In this document: piece by piece, positions 49,538-60,300 of the stretch
Position numbering within the stretch: position 1 is the first letter of the stretch
Layout of the letters: every line of letters starts with the position of its first letter
Source of the DNA: Acinetobacter suaedae
GTDB taxonomy: Bacteria > Pseudomonadota > Gammaproteobacteria > Pseudomonadales > Moraxellaceae
Assembly (NCBI RefSeq): GCF_008630915.1
Contig: NZ_CP043909.1
Coordinates: 806,001 to 870,000, forward strand
Length of the DNA: 64,000 nucleotides
Reading direction: 5' to 3'
Notes under the pieces: model-generated
What the model was told of the DNA's origin: nothing
What the model saw: only the letters and a program-made list of their open reading frames with translations
The model's database searches: none
Translations under genes and position numbers: made by a program

Positions 49538-51250
49538 TTATTCAGCTTTTGGTTTCAACCCTTGAGTCAAACCATTGATATCACCACCTTGTAAACCAAG
49601 TTCATTCATTAAGCTATCAATAAGTGGTGCTTGTGAACGATAGCGTAGGGCACTATTCACCACCTGATCGGATAATGAAGCAGTTGTACCGTGTTCTACA
49701 TTTTCACCTGACGCAGCAGAACCACCAGCAAAACCATTTAAGCCATTAACTTGCAAGATTTTGATGTCATCAATATTTTCCATTGGTTTAACGCTTTCAC
49801 GAATAATATCTGGTAAATGTTTGAGTAAAGCCAAACGTATCTGCATTTCAACCTGCTCAGCAGAAAGGACATTTGCAGCTTCATTGACTGCACGTGTACC
49901 TTCAGCATCCACTTGGTATTGTTTCTCTAAGGCTTGAGCAAGTAATACTTTCGCATCAGCTTCACCTTTAGCTTTTAAACGCACTTTTTCAGCTTCAGCC
50001 TCAGCAGCAATACGTACAGCTTCAGCCTCATCCGCTGCTGCCTTTTTACCTGCATCAGCTGCTACTGTGATTGCAATCGCATCTTTTTCTGCGGTTTGTT
50101 TTGCAGCAACCAATTCAACTGCTTTTTGACGTTCTGCGCGCTGGGTTTCACGTACAGTCACAACTTCTTCTTCGGCTTTTACTGCTTCAGCACGTGCTTT
50201 ATCTGCTTGTGCTTTTGCTTCAGATTCAGCACGTGACTTTTCTGCAATCGCGATTGCTCGATCTTGTTCCGCAAGCTCAATGGTTTTCTTTTGTTCAACT
50301 TGTGCTTTTTCAATCAATTGTGATTTTTGGATATTCTCATTTTCGACATCACGTGCAGCAGCAATTCGTTTCAATTCAACTTCACGTTCTGCAGCAATAC
50401 GAGCTTCTTCAGCCTCACGTTTTTTTTCAGCTTCTTGTGATGCAATTTCAGCAAGTTGTTCAGCTTTACGAATTGAAATTTCGCGTTCTTGTTGCAATTT
50501 AGCATATTCTTCTTCACGAGAAATTTCTAATCTTCTACGCTCTGCTTCTAAGTCTTTTGCACGAATAGCAAGATCTGTATCTTGTTCGATGTCATTACGT
50601 TTTTTACGACGATCTTCGATAGTTTCTGTAAGTTTGGTTAAACCCTCTGCATCGAAGGCATTTTGTGGATTAAAAAACTTAAAGCTGGTTTGATCTAGAC
50701 CTGTTAATGATACGGTTTCAAGCTCTAAACCATTTTTTGATAGATCTTCGGAAACCACTTGTTGGACTTTTTGCACAAAATCGACACGTTTCTCATGTAA
50801 TTCTTCCATTGCCATTTCAGCCGCAACAGCACGAAGTGAATCGACAAATTTACCTTCAACTAAATCTTTTAGCTCAGGTGGGGACATGGTTTTGCGACCT
50901 AAAGTTTGTGCTGCAGTCGCAATCGATTCTGCAATTGGTTTAACACGAACGTAAAACTCAGCCATTACATCAACACGCATACGATCACGGGTAATAAGTG
51001 CTTGATCTGCAGCACGTTTAACTTCTAGACGTAAAGTGTTCATATTTACTGGAATAATTTCGTGTAAAACAGGAAGTACAATTGCACCGCCATTTAAAAT
51101 CACTTTTTCTCCGCCCCAACCTGTACGAACAAAAGAGACTTCTTTACTAGAGCGTGTATATAATCTAGCAATCACCACCCCAATAAAGATCAGTACAGCG
51201 AAAATAATACCGGTAATAATTAAAATTTCAGTCAATGCTGAAGTAAGCAT
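49538..51250 (-). CDS. Flotillin-family protein (YqiK-like)
   Basis: A 570-residue protein anchored in the inner membrane by one N-terminal hydrophobic helix (ILIITGIIFAVLIFIGVVIA, about residues 8-27). A SPFH/band-7 domain follows (about residues 30-200, PVLHEIIPVNMNTLRLEVKR), then a very long Ala/Glu/Lys coiled-coil (about 210-440). The last 100 residues are less ordered. Flotillins scaffold membrane microdomains. It lies 35 nt after the YqiJ-like gene on the same strand, the usual yqiJ-yqiK pair. Confidence 0.9.
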   Translation of the reverse strand: MLTSALTEILIITGIIFAVLIFIGVVIARLYTRSSKEVSFVRTGWGGEKVILNGGAIVLPVLHEIIPVNMNTLRLEVKRAADQALITRDRMRVDVMAEFYVRVKPIAESIATAAQTLGRKTMSPPELKDLVEGKFVDSLRAVAAEMAMEELHEKRVDFVQKVQQVVSEDLSKNGLELETVSLTGLDQTSFKFFNPQNAFDAEGLTKLTETIEDRRKKRNDIEQDTDLAIRAKDLEAERRRLEISREEEYAKLQQEREISIRKAEQLAEIASQEAEKKREAEEARIAAEREVELKRIAAARDVENENIQKSQLIEKAQVEQKKTIELAEQDRAIAIAEKSRAESEAKAQADKARAEAVKAEEEVVTVRETQRAERQKAVELVAAKQTAEKDAIAITVAADAGKKAAADEAEAVRIAAEAEAEKVRLKAKGEADAKVLLAQALEKQYQVDAEGTRAVNEAANVLSAEQVEMQIRLALLKHLPDIIRESVKPMENIDDIKILQVNGLNGFAGGSAASGENVEHGTTASLSDQVVNSALRYRSQAPLIDSLMNELGLQGGDINGLTQGLKPKAE

Positions 51251-51285
51251 TTAAAAACCCTCTATGTAAACACTTTAAAAAAAGA

Positions 51286-51930
51286 TTATGTAGCAATGGC
51301 TTGAAAGCCGATTTTGGTTTTTTGCGTTAAAATAACGTCTTGGCCTTGATAAAAGATAGTATCAAGTTCTGGTTCGACTAAGACATAATGTGTCTGACCA
51401 AATTGATCTTTGACTTTGGCTTGAGCAGGGGAATTAGGCTTTGCATCACCTAAAACAATATGTGCAGTGAGGCCAATTAAATCATCACTATGAATGGCTG
51501 TAGTTTCATCTTTAGGAATAATTCTTGCGATGAATTTTGCACTAAATCGAACGATTGGCATACACAAAAATAAGCTGGCTGGTGCAATTAGCCATGCTGA
51601 AAAATAATGTTCAGTCAGGTGGTAGAAAATATCTTGAATGATTAAGCCTGTTAATCCATAAGCCGCTAAGAAAATAATCAGCCAAATGAGTAATGGAACT
51701 TTGCCTAAATAGAGCCATTCGAGAAATTGAATAAAAACATTGTTTGAGTGTTCAATTGAGACATCTGCTTGATTTACATCGGATAGGCTATCTGGTAAAA
51801 ATTGCTCAAAAAAACTAGAGCTACCACCAAGTAAGAGTAGGATAATTTCAAGAACACCAATAAATAGACATAGCAGGAGTGCAACACTAAAAATAAAATT
51901 TGAAGGGTGTGCCAGGAGATCTAAAATCAT
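51286..51930 (-). CDS. YqiJ/OB-fold membrane protein of the NfeD type
   Basis: A 214-residue protein with three to four hydrophobic stretches (about residues 12-36, 75-100, 110-135). Residues 150-214 look like an OB-fold domain, as in NfeD and YqiJ proteins that partner flotillins. No protease domain is present. Likely an accessory or scaffold partner of the flotillin encoded next. Confidence 0.8.
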   Translation of the reverse strand: MILDLLAHPSNFIFSVALLLCLFIGVLEIILLLLGGSSSFFEQFLPDSLSDVNQADVSIEHSNNVFIQFLEWLYLGKVPLLIWLIIFLAAYGLTGLIIQDIFYHLTEHYFSAWLIAPASLFLCMPIVRFSAKFIARIIPKDETTAIHSDDLIGLTAHIVLGDAKPNSPAQAKVKDQFGQTHYVLVEPELDTIFYQGQDVILTQKTKIGFQAIAT

Positions 51931-52047
51931 CGAAATTACTCTTATTTCTTTTTGAAATATTTAATAGATTTTTATATAAATAAAACAGTTATAAGATAAA
52001 TCTAAGTCAGCCTAATTTCAACTGATATTAATCACAATATTATAAGC

Positions 52048-52081
52048 AAAAAAACGCAATGATTGGGGTGATCATTGCGTT
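52048..52081 (-). terminator. Orphan minus-strand terminator
   Basis: AACGCAATGAT/ATCATTGCGTT is a perfect 11-bp stem with a 7-nt loop. On the minus strand it is followed directly by seven Ts. trpS already has its own terminator about 220 nt upstream, so this one should end another transcript. Confidence 0.75.
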
Positions 52082-52298
52082 GAACAACGAATCTGTATAG
52101 AACAGTTTCGGTTGAAAAGGAGAAATGTCATGAGATTAGTGCTTGCTAATCTACATCGCTATATTATTTAAAAACATGACCTTGTTCATGCGTATTCGTG
52201 TTAATTACTGTTAATAGATGTTAATAAGTGACAAAAAGTGCCAGTTTTTATTTTTTTATATCAGTTCTTAAATTAGACTTAAATCAAGTGCTTACAAT

Positions 52299-52324
52299 AA
52301 AAAAGCCCAAAAATGGGCTTTTTT
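52299..52324 (-). terminator. Terminator of trpS
   Basis: AAAAAAGCCCA/TGGGCTTTTTT stem with a short A-rich loop, ending in Ts on the minus strand. Confidence 0.85.
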
Positions 52325-52342
52325 GATTTATATCAAACAGAA

Positions 52343-53356
52343 TTAAAATTTAAATAACCCAAGACCTGATTTTACTTCATCTAATGTTTGTTGCGTGATG
52401 TCACGACATTTTTCCGTACCTTGCTTAAGAATATCCATGATGTAATCTGGATCTTTTTCAAGTTCTGCTCGACGCTCACGAATTGGTGCAATCAACTCTT
52501 GTAAAATACCTTCTAAGCGTTTTTTTACTGCACCATCACCTAAGCCACCACGGCGATAATGTGCTTTTAATTCCTCAACTTCTTCTTTATTTGGGTCAAA
52601 AGCATCAAGGTAAGTAAAGACAATATTGCCTTCCACTTGACCAGGATCTTCAATACGCAGATGATTTGGATCGGTATACATTGCATTTACAGCTTTCTTA
52701 ATATCTTTATCAGAAGCATTTAATACAATGGTATTGCCCAATGATTTTGACATTTTCGCTTTACCATCAAAGCCTGGTAGACGAGCCATGTTTGATAAAA
52801 GTGCTTTGCACTCTGGTAATAGGTCATGACCTATTTGACGATTAACACGACGGACGATTTCGTTTGTTTGTTCAATCATTGGTAGCTGGTCTTCGCCAAC
52901 TGGAACAACCGTTGCCTTAAATGCAGTAATGTCTGCAGCTTGAGCGATTGGGTAACACAAGAAACCTGCTGGGATATCTCGTTCGAAATTACGTAATTGA
53001 ATTTCAGCCTTTACAGTTGGATTTCGCTCTAAACGTGCCACTGTGACATAGTTAAGATAGATCATGGTCAGTTCATTGAGCGCAGGTAAGCATGATTGTA
53101 CACAAATGGTGGTTTTGGTCGGATCGATTCCAACAGCTAAATAGTCTAAGGCGACTTGTAAAATATTATTACGAACTTTATCTGGGTTATCTGCATTATC
53201 TGTAAGAGCTTGAGCATCAGCCAAGAGAAGGTGTTGGTGATGACTGTCTTGTAAACCTACACGAGAGCGTAATGAACCGACAAAATGTCCGAGGTGAAGT
53301 TGGCCAGTAGGGCGGTCGCCTGTCAAAATAATTGGGCGATGATCAGCATTACTCAT
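52343..53356 (-). CDS. trpS: Tryptophanyl-tRNA synthetase
   Basis: A 337-residue class I synthetase. The HIGH-type motif LHLGHF lies near residue 20 (GDRPTGQLHLGHFVGSL) and KMSKS near residue 200 (AKMSKSLGNT). ATG 53356 has GGAA about 8 nt upstream; a TTG four codons earlier is unlikely. It stands alone, convergent to nothing, and divergent from a DUF808 gene. Confidence 0.96.
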   Translation of the reverse strand: MSNADHRPIILTGDRPTGQLHLGHFVGSLRSRVGLQDSHHQHLLLADAQALTDNADNPDKVRNNILQVALDYLAVGIDPTKTTICVQSCLPALNELTMIYLNYVTVARLERNPTVKAEIQLRNFERDIPAGFLCYPIAQAADITAFKATVVPVGEDQLPMIEQTNEIVRRVNRQIGHDLLPECKALLSNMARLPGFDGKAKMSKSLGNTIVLNASDKDIKKAVNAMYTDPNHLRIEDPGQVEGNIVFTYLDAFDPNKEEVEELKAHYRRGGLGDGAVKKRLEGILQELIAPIRERRAELEKDPDYIMDILKQGTEKCRDITQQTLDEVKSGLGLFKF

Positions 53357-53524
53357 GATATGTTCCAAGATTTAGTGATTTCATCAATATAAGATTGGCG
53401 TTATTGTACGGGAAATAAATTTTTTTCGTCAGCGATTGCTTCAAATTTTTTTCTTAAAAATAATCTTGTGAATACTTAAAGCAATTCTACAATACGATAG
53501 ATAAATATAAATTAGGACAAGAAT

Positions 53525-54442
53525 ATGGCAAGTGGTTTATTAATGCTGCTCGATGATATCGCAACTGTGTTAGATGATGTTGCGGTGATGAGTAAAATGG
53601 CAGCAAAAAAAACAGCAGGTGTGTTAGGTGATGATTTGGCTTTGAATGCGCAGCAAGTGAGTGGTGTGCGTTCAGATCGAGAGTTACCTGTAGTTTGGAG
53701 TGTTGCCAAAGGGTCATTTGTTAATAAATTAATTCTCGTTCCTTTGGCACTTTTGATCAGTGTGATTGCACCGTGGCTAATTAATCCTTTGCTCATGGTG
53801 GGAGGTCTTTTCCTTTGTTATGAGGGGGTAGAGAAAGTTGTACATTTACTACACCATAAAAAAGCTAAAACATCTGATGAGGCAGCAGAAAATTTAAAAG
53901 AAATAGAAGTTGATTTGGTCAAATTTGAAAAAGAAAAAGTGAAAGGGGCTATACGCACAGACTTTATTTTATCTGCTGAAATTGTGGTGATTTCGTTAGG
54001 CACCGTTGCAACAGCAGCATTTATGACTAAAGTTACAGTATTAAGTCTAATTGCACTTGTAATGACGGTTGGTGTGTATGGCTTAGTCGCAATGATCGTT
54101 AAAATTGATGATCTTGGTTTATATTTGACTCAACAAACTTCTGAATTAAAAAATAAAATAGGTCGTGGTTTACTCAGTTTTGCTCCCATTCTGATGAAAA
54201 CCCTGTCAATTGTTGGGACGATTGCAATGTTTTTGGTTGGTGGTGGCATCATTACGCATACTGTCCCTTTACTGCATCATTTTACTGAAGAAACGGTTGA
54301 TCATTTAGAACTTATTCCGAGTTTTGGTTCGATTATTGGTGCTTTAACGCCTACTCTAATCAATCTTGGCGTGGGCTTACTTGCAGGAGCCTTTGTGTTA
54401 GTTATTATAAACTTGATTCAAAAATTACGATCAAACGTATAA
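53525..54442 (+). CDS. DUF808 (YedI-like) membrane protein
   Basis: A 305-residue protein with the N-terminal DUF808 block ([20 protein letters not shown], then [16 protein letters not shown] and [15 protein letters not shown]) and five or more hydrophobic segments (about residues 65-95, 143-165, 165-190, 218-245, 270-295). Inner membrane; function unknown. The YpfJ-type gene lies 43 nt downstream on the same strand. Confidence 0.88.
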   Translation: MASGLLMLLDDIATVLDDVAVMSKMAAKKTAGVLGDDLALNAQQVSGVRSDRELPVVWSVAKGSFVNKLILVPLALLISVIAPWLINPLLMVGGLFLCYEGVEKVVHLLHHKKAKTSDEAAENLKEIEVDLVKFEKEKVKGAIRTDFILSAEIVVISLGTVATAAFMTKVTVLSLIALVMTVGVYGLVAMIVKIDDLGLYLTQQTSELKNKIGRGLLSFAPILMKTLSIVGTIAMFLVGGGIITHTVPLLHHFTEETVDHLELIPSFGSIIGALTPTLINLGVGLLAGAFVLVIINLIQKLRSNV

Positions 54443-54485
54443 ACCTAGAAGCCAGATCGTCATCATTGAAAATAGAGAGGTAGTT

Positions 54486-55379
54486 ATGCGTTGGAAAGGT
54501 CGTCGGGTCAGTACCAATGTTGAAGATCGTCGTGGTGGTGGCGGAGCAAAGGCAGGTGGCATTAGTATATTAGGATTAATTGTGGCTTTTGTCGCATGGA
54601 AGTTTTTTGGGGTCGATCCTCAACAAGCTTATCAAGCAACTCAAGCTGTAACGAATTCACAATCCTCTCAACAGACATCAGCGCCACAAAATTTAACTGT
54701 GGATCAGAAAGAGGCGAGTGATTTTGTTGGAACTATACTCGCTGATACAGAAGATACGTGGACACCTATTTTTCAGCAACTAGGAATGACATATCAGCCA
54801 CCACGACTGGTACTATTTAGTGGTGTGGTGAGGTCTGGCTGTGGAACTGCTCAAGCTGCGATGGGGCCATTTTATTGCCCAGCAGATCAAAAAGTATATA
54901 TCGATACTTCTTTTTTTAGGGATATGCGCCAGCAGATGGGAATTTCAGGTGAACAAAATCAAACTGAGCTATCTCGTCAAGATCAGGCTGGGGACTTTGC
55001 TCAAGCTTATGTGATTGCACATGAGGTAGGCCATCATATTCAGAATTTGCTTGGTATTTCAGGTCAAGTACAACAAGCACGTGCGCAAATGAGTCAAACG
55101 CAGGGTAATCAATTGTCTGTGCGTTTGGAGTTACAAGCGGATTGTTTTGCGGGGATCTGGGCAAATAAAAACCATCAGCGTACCCAATTCCTTGAACAAG
55201 GTGATATTGAAGAAGCGATGGATGCTGCTAAGAAAATTGGTGATGATTATTTACAACGCCGAGCAACAGGCCAAGTTGTACCTGATAGTTTTACACATGG
55301 TACGAGTGAACAACGCATGCATTGGTTTCAAGTAGGATTAAAATCAGGTGATATTAATCAGTGTAATACATTTGCATGA
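54486..55379 (+). CDS. YpfJ-type neutral zinc metallopeptidase
   Basis: A 297-residue protein. The short basic N-terminus (MRWKGRRVSTNVEDRRG) and one hydrophobic helix (about residues 25-42, GISILGLIVAFVAWKFFG) anchor the peptidase, probably facing the periplasm. The catalytic zinc motif is VIAHEVGHHIQN near residues 177-188 (HEVGHH). LELQADCFAG follows with the third ligand Asp/Glu region. The family is YpfJ (DUF2342-like neutral zinc metallopeptidase); substrate unknown. Confidence 0.9.
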   Translation: MRWKGRRVSTNVEDRRGGGGAKAGGISILGLIVAFVAWKFFGVDPQQAYQATQAVTNSQSSQQTSAPQNLTVDQKEASDFVGTILADTEDTWTPIFQQLGMTYQPPRLVLFSGVVRSGCGTAQAAMGPFYCPADQKVYIDTSFFRDMRQQMGISGEQNQTELSRQDQAGDFAQAYVIAHEVGHHIQNLLGISGQVQQARAQMSQTQGNQLSVRLELQADCFAGIWANKNHQRTQFLEQGDIEEAMDAAKKIGDDYLQRRATGQVVPDSFTHGTSEQRMHWFQVGLKSGDINQCNTFA

Positions 55380-55505
55380 TCTAAGAAATTTTATTGATTT
55401 TCGTACTAAATTTAGAGATGAATTTTAATATAAATTAAATTGTTTTGACATCATTTAGGTTGATTGAAGCATAATGTTTTTAATACTCGAAAATAAAGAG
55501 GTTGT

Positions 55506-57005
55506 ATGGGTAATTATTTTCTACTACAGGCACTAACGGTTATTTTTGCATTATCCATTGCGACCACTATTTTTAATAAGAGGATATTGGGTTTTCCACA
55601 AGCAATTGGTGTTCCAATTGTATCGGCTATTTTTGTTTTTATATTGCAGTGGGGGGCAAGCTTACTGCATGGTAATCAGTTTATTTCAATCAATATTCAA
55701 AATATAGAGTCAGCGGTTCGTGATATTGATTTTTATGATTTTCTAATTAATGGTGTAATTTGTTTTATTCTTACTTCATCTGCATTAAAATTTAAAATAT
55801 CAGATTTAAGAAACTACTGGAAACCAATAGGTATCTTAGCAACCATTGCATTAGTCCTTTGTGCTGGGTTTTATGCAGGATTGCTATATTTATTTCAATG
55901 GATTGTTGGATATCCTGTCCCAATCACAGTGTTGTTATTACTTGGTGCTGCTCTTGGAGCAACAGATCCAATTGGGATTAAAGCAGTTTTAAGTTCGATA
56001 CGAGCACCACATCATTTAATGGTTAAACTTGAAGGTGAGTCATTGTTTAATGATGCAATGTGTATTGCATTATTCATGACATTGCTTAGTGTAATTCAAG
56101 GTGAGCATTTTTCATTAATTGCAACATTAGAAACTTTATTATATGAAATATTTGTTGCAGTGATCATTGGCTTTGCATTTGGTTTTGGGATATTGCGTTT
56201 ATTACGTGGTAAGCATGAAATGGAGTCACTAATTTTAACGACAGCTTTGTTGGCGAGTGGTTCTTATTTAGTTGCATTGTTTGCTCATGCTTCAGCACCG
56301 ATTGCTTGTGTCATAGGTGGTTTGATTGTCGGAAATAAATGGCAAGAATTTCGAGAACAGCGGGAAATACGTGAGGTAAACCATTTTTGGCATACAGTTG
56401 AAGGTATTATCAATTCATTCTTATTTACTTTAATTGGCTTAGAGTTATTTATCTTAGATTTAAGTGCAAATTTGATCATTGGAGGAGTGATCGCCTTTAT
56501 TATTCTTCATCTATCACGTTTTGCTGCAAATTTTCTTGCTTTCTCCGCTTTTCCGTCATTTAGGAATAAAAGTTATAATGGTAGCTTAACAATTTTATCC
56601 TGGGGTGGGGTGCGCGGTGGAATTTCTCTTGCGTTGATTTTAGCAGTTGCTAATATCCCTGCACTCAGTGCATATAGTAGTATTTTGATTGGATATACTT
56701 TTATTAGCGTATTATTGTCTGGAGTGGTCTGTGGTTTGGGATTGCCAGCAGTGATGAATGCTTTTTATTATAACCCTAATGAAGAAAAAAATGGTTTAAA
56801 AGGTCTTTATCAGCAAATGTGTAATAAGATGAATCGAAGAGGATTTAAATATATCGTTGGTGAGGATAGTTTGGGTCAAGAAACAATAACAATTTATAAT
56901 CCGGAGGTTTTATTGGATCAGAAAACTGAGGATGGTGTTGCAACAATGCATCATCCAAATAAGAGGGATGAGGTTAGACGTTTGGAAAACCCTGATAATT
57001 TTTAA
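55506..57005 (+). CDS. CPA1-family Na+/H+ antiporter
   Basis: A 499-residue transporter with about 12 hydrophobic helices. The ion-site motif GATDPIGIKA near residue 158 and ESLFNDAMCIALF near residues 176-188, with the conserved Asn-Asp pair, are typical of NhaP-type CPA1 antiporters. RGGISLALILAVANIP near residue 375 is the TM11 signature. The last 80 residues are hydrophilic and probably cytoplasmic. A TTGACA at 55445-55450 with a weak -10 (19-nt spacer) may be its promoter. It exchanges Na+ or K+ for protons; ion choice is not determined. Confidence 0.9.
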   Translation: MGNYFLLQALTVIFALSIATTIFNKRILGFPQAIGVPIVSAIFVFILQWGASLLHGNQFISINIQNIESAVRDIDFYDFLINGVICFILTSSALKFKISDLRNYWKPIGILATIALVLCAGFYAGLLYLFQWIVGYPVPITVLLLLGAALGATDPIGIKAVLSSIRAPHHLMVKLEGESLFNDAMCIALFMTLLSVIQGEHFSLIATLETLLYEIFVAVIIGFAFGFGILRLLRGKHEMESLILTTALLASGSYLVALFAHASAPIACVIGGLIVGNKWQEFREQREIREVNHFWHTVEGIINSFLFTLIGLELFILDLSANLIIGGVIAFIILHLSRFAANFLAFSAFPSFRNKSYNGSLTILSWGGVRGGISLALILAVANIPALSAYSSILIGYTFISVLLSGVVCGLGLPAVMNAFYYNPNEEKNGLKGLYQQMCNKMNRRGFKYIVGEDSLGQETITIYNPEVLLDQKTEDGVATMHHPNKRDEVRRLENPDNF

Positions 57006-57379
57006 TACTAGTGTCTTTAATGGGTGGTTTAAATTTTATTTTAAATCACCTGCTAAAATAATAATATTGATAAATTACTTGAACTTTACTTTATTAATTA
57101 AAATTTAAAACAGTTTTAATAAAGATTGATGCATAAATGTAACCAAAAATAAACCCCTTAATAAAAAATTTTTAAAAAATAAAAGCTTGGAAGTTTTTAT
57201 TTATTTTGCACTATCATACATTACTAGAATTTTGTGTGGGCTATTTAACATTTCTCTGAATTGGTTTAGAGTAGAGCTGATAACTGTACCTAATCAAAAC
57301 AGAAATAATTACGCGAAAGCTTAACACTTGAATCGATAAACAGTTGAAAATTAATGAATTATAATTGAGGAACAAGGTC
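57006..57379. other. Intergenic region ahead of the giant adhesin
   Basis: This 374-bp gap is AT-rich. A TATAAT stands at 57360-57365 but has no suitable -35 and is very close to the start codon. No small gene is credible. The adhesin promoter must be here but cannot be placed with confidence. Confidence 0.5.
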
Positions 57380-60300
57380 ATGTCTGAAATACAAATAATT
57401 TCCAAGGAAAGCCATAAAACGCTTTTAAATACAACGGATAGCACTACAGCATTATCCCCCTCCCAACCAGCGGTTGTGCTTATAAAAATACCAATTGAGG
57501 ATGTTGCGCAAGTCAAAAGAGATGGAACTAATGCAGTTGTTTTTTTGAAAAATGGAGAACAAATTGTCATTCAGAATTTCTTTGCGAATGATAATAGCCA
57601 AAACCTTGACAACAGTTTGGTTTTCCAAGGAGAGGACGGAAAGCTAATTTGGGCACGATTTAAAGACTCTGAAAGTGATTCAGATGCTGATTCAGATGCC
57701 GATGCTGATGCAGATGCTGATGTTGAACCAGACATGGAAGCCGCTGTTTATTTAGAAGAGACACCTGTTGCAATTCCTCCTGTAGTTCAAGCACCTGTTT
57801 CCGACGCTGTTTTTCAACCAATCGATTCAATTACACCATTACTTTATCATGATGGTGGCATAAGCCCTTGGCTATGGGGTGTTCCTCTTGTAGCGGGTGG
57901 AATTATTGCGGCTGCTAGTGGTGGCGGTAGTAAGAAACGTAGTAACGATGAGAGTGATTCGGACGCAGACAGCGACTCTGACTCCGACAGTGATTCTGAC
58001 TCAGATAGCGACTCTGATTCCGACAGCGATTCAGACAGTGACTCTGACAGCGACAGTGATTCTGACTCTGACAGCGACAGCGATTCTGACTCTGATTCCG
58101 ACAGCGATTCAGATAGTGACTCTGATAGCGACAGCGATTCTGACTCTGATTCCGACAGCGACTCTGACTCTGATAGCGACAGCGACTCAGACAGCGACAG
58201 CGACTCTGACTCTGATAGCGACAGCGACTCTGACTCTGATAGCGACAGTGACTCTGACAGCGACAGCGATTCTGACTCTGATTCAGATAGCGACTCTGAC
58301 TCAGATAGCGACAGCGATTCTGACTCTGACTCAGACAGCGACTCTGATTCCGACAGCGATTCAGACTCTGACTCAGACAGCGACAGCGATTCTGACTCTG
58401 ACAGCGACTCTGACTCTGACAGCGACTCTGACTCTGACAGCGACAGCGATTCTGACTCTGATTCCGACAGCGATTCAGATAGTGACTCTGATAGCGACAG
58501 CGATTCTGACTCTGATTCCGACAGCGATTCAGATAGTGACTCTGATAGCGACAGCGATTCTGACTCTGATAGCGACAGCGACTCAGACAGCGACAGCGAC
58601 TCAGACAGCGACAGCGACTCAGACAGCGACAGCGATTCTGACTCTGATAGCGACTCTGACTCTGATAGTGACTCTGACTCAGACAGCGACAGCGACAGTG
58701 ATTCTGACTCTGATAGCGACAGCGATTCTGACTCTGATAGCGACTCTGACTCTGACTCAGACAGCGACAGCGACTCTGACTCTGATAGCGACAGCGACTC
58801 TGACAGCGACAGTGACTCTGACTCAGACAGCGATTCAGACTCTGATAGCGACAGTGACTCTGACTCAGACAGCGATTCAGACTCTGATAGCGACAGTGAC
58901 TCTGATTCCGACAGCGACTCTGACTCCGACAGCGATTCAGACTCTGATAGCGACAGTGACTCTGATTCCGACAGCGACTCTGACTCCGACAGCGATTCAG
59001 ACTCTGATAGCGACAGCGACTCTGACTCTGATAGTGACTCTGACTCAGACAGCGATTCAGACTCTGATAGCGACAGTGACTCTGACAGCGACTCTGATAG
59101 CGACAGCGATTCTGACTCTGATTCCGACAGCGATTCAGATAGTGACTCTGATAGCGACAGCGATTCTGACTCTGATAGCGACAGCGACTCAGACAGCGAC
59201 AGCGACTCAGACAGCGACAGCGACTCAGACAGCGACAGCGATTCTGACTCTGATAGCGACTCTGACTCTGATAGTGACTCTGACTCAGACAGCGACAGCG
59301 ACAGTGATTCTGACTCTGATAGCGACAGCGATTCTGACTCTGATAGCGACTCTGACTCTGACTCTGACTCAGACAGCGACAGCGACTCTGACTCTGATAG
59401 CGACAGCGACTCTGACAGCGACAGTGACTCTGACTCAGACAGCGATTCAGACTCTGATAGCGACAGTGACTCTGACTCAGACAGCGATTCAGACTCTGAT
59501 AGCGACAGTGACTCTGATTCCGACAGCGACTCTGACTCCGACAGCGATTCAGACTCTGATAGCGACAGCGACTCTGACTCTGATAGTGACTCTGACTCAG
59601 ACAGCGATTCAGACTCTGATAGCGACAGTGACTCTGACAGCGACTCTGATAGCGACAGCGATTCAGACAGTGACTCTGATTCCGACAGCGACTCTGACTC
59701 TGACAGTGATTCAGACTCTGATAGCGACAGTGATTCTGACTCTGACTCTGATAGCGACAGCGACTCAGACAGCGACAGCGATTCTGACTCTGATAGTGAC
59801 TCTGACTCTGATTCCGACAGCGATTCTGACTCAGACAGCGACAGTGACTCTGACTCAGACAGCGACAGCGATTCTGACTCAGACAGCGACAGCGATTCTG
59901 ACTCAGACAGCGACTCTGACTCTGATAGTGACTCTGATAGCGACAGTGATTCAGACTCTGATAGTGACAGCGACTCTGACTCAGACAGCGACAGTGATTC
60001 TGACTCTGACAGCGACAGTGATTCTGACTCTGATAGCGACAGCGACTCTGATTCCGACAGCGACAGCGATTCAGACTCTGACAGCGACTCTGATAGCGAC
60101 AGCGATTCTGACTCTGACTCAGACAGCGACAGTGATTCTGACTCTGACAGCGACAGTGACTCTGACTCTGATAGCGACAGCGACAGCGACTCTGACTCTG
60201 ATAGCGACAGTGATTCAGACTCTGATAGCGACAGCGACTCAGACAGCGACAGCGATTCAGACTCTGATAGCGACAGCGATTCTGACTCAGACAGCGACAG

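Larger units (their letters stand above)
51931..52342. other. Intergenic region between trpS and the flotillin operon
   Basis: This 412-bp gap holds the trpS terminator (52299-52324), a second orphan minus-strand terminator (52048-52081), and a tiny plus-strand ORF at 52130-52171 (13 codons) with a strong AAGGAG site 7 nt upstream. The part next to the YqiJ gene is its likely promoter zone. Confidence 0.5.

Noticed and set aside
57360..57365. TATAAT as the adhesin -10 box
   Set aside because: No -35 at suitable spacing, and transcription would start inside the ribosome site.
57241..57570. Minus-strand ORF over the adhesin start
   Set aside because: It overlaps the conserved N-terminal domain of the adhesin and has no recognisable content.
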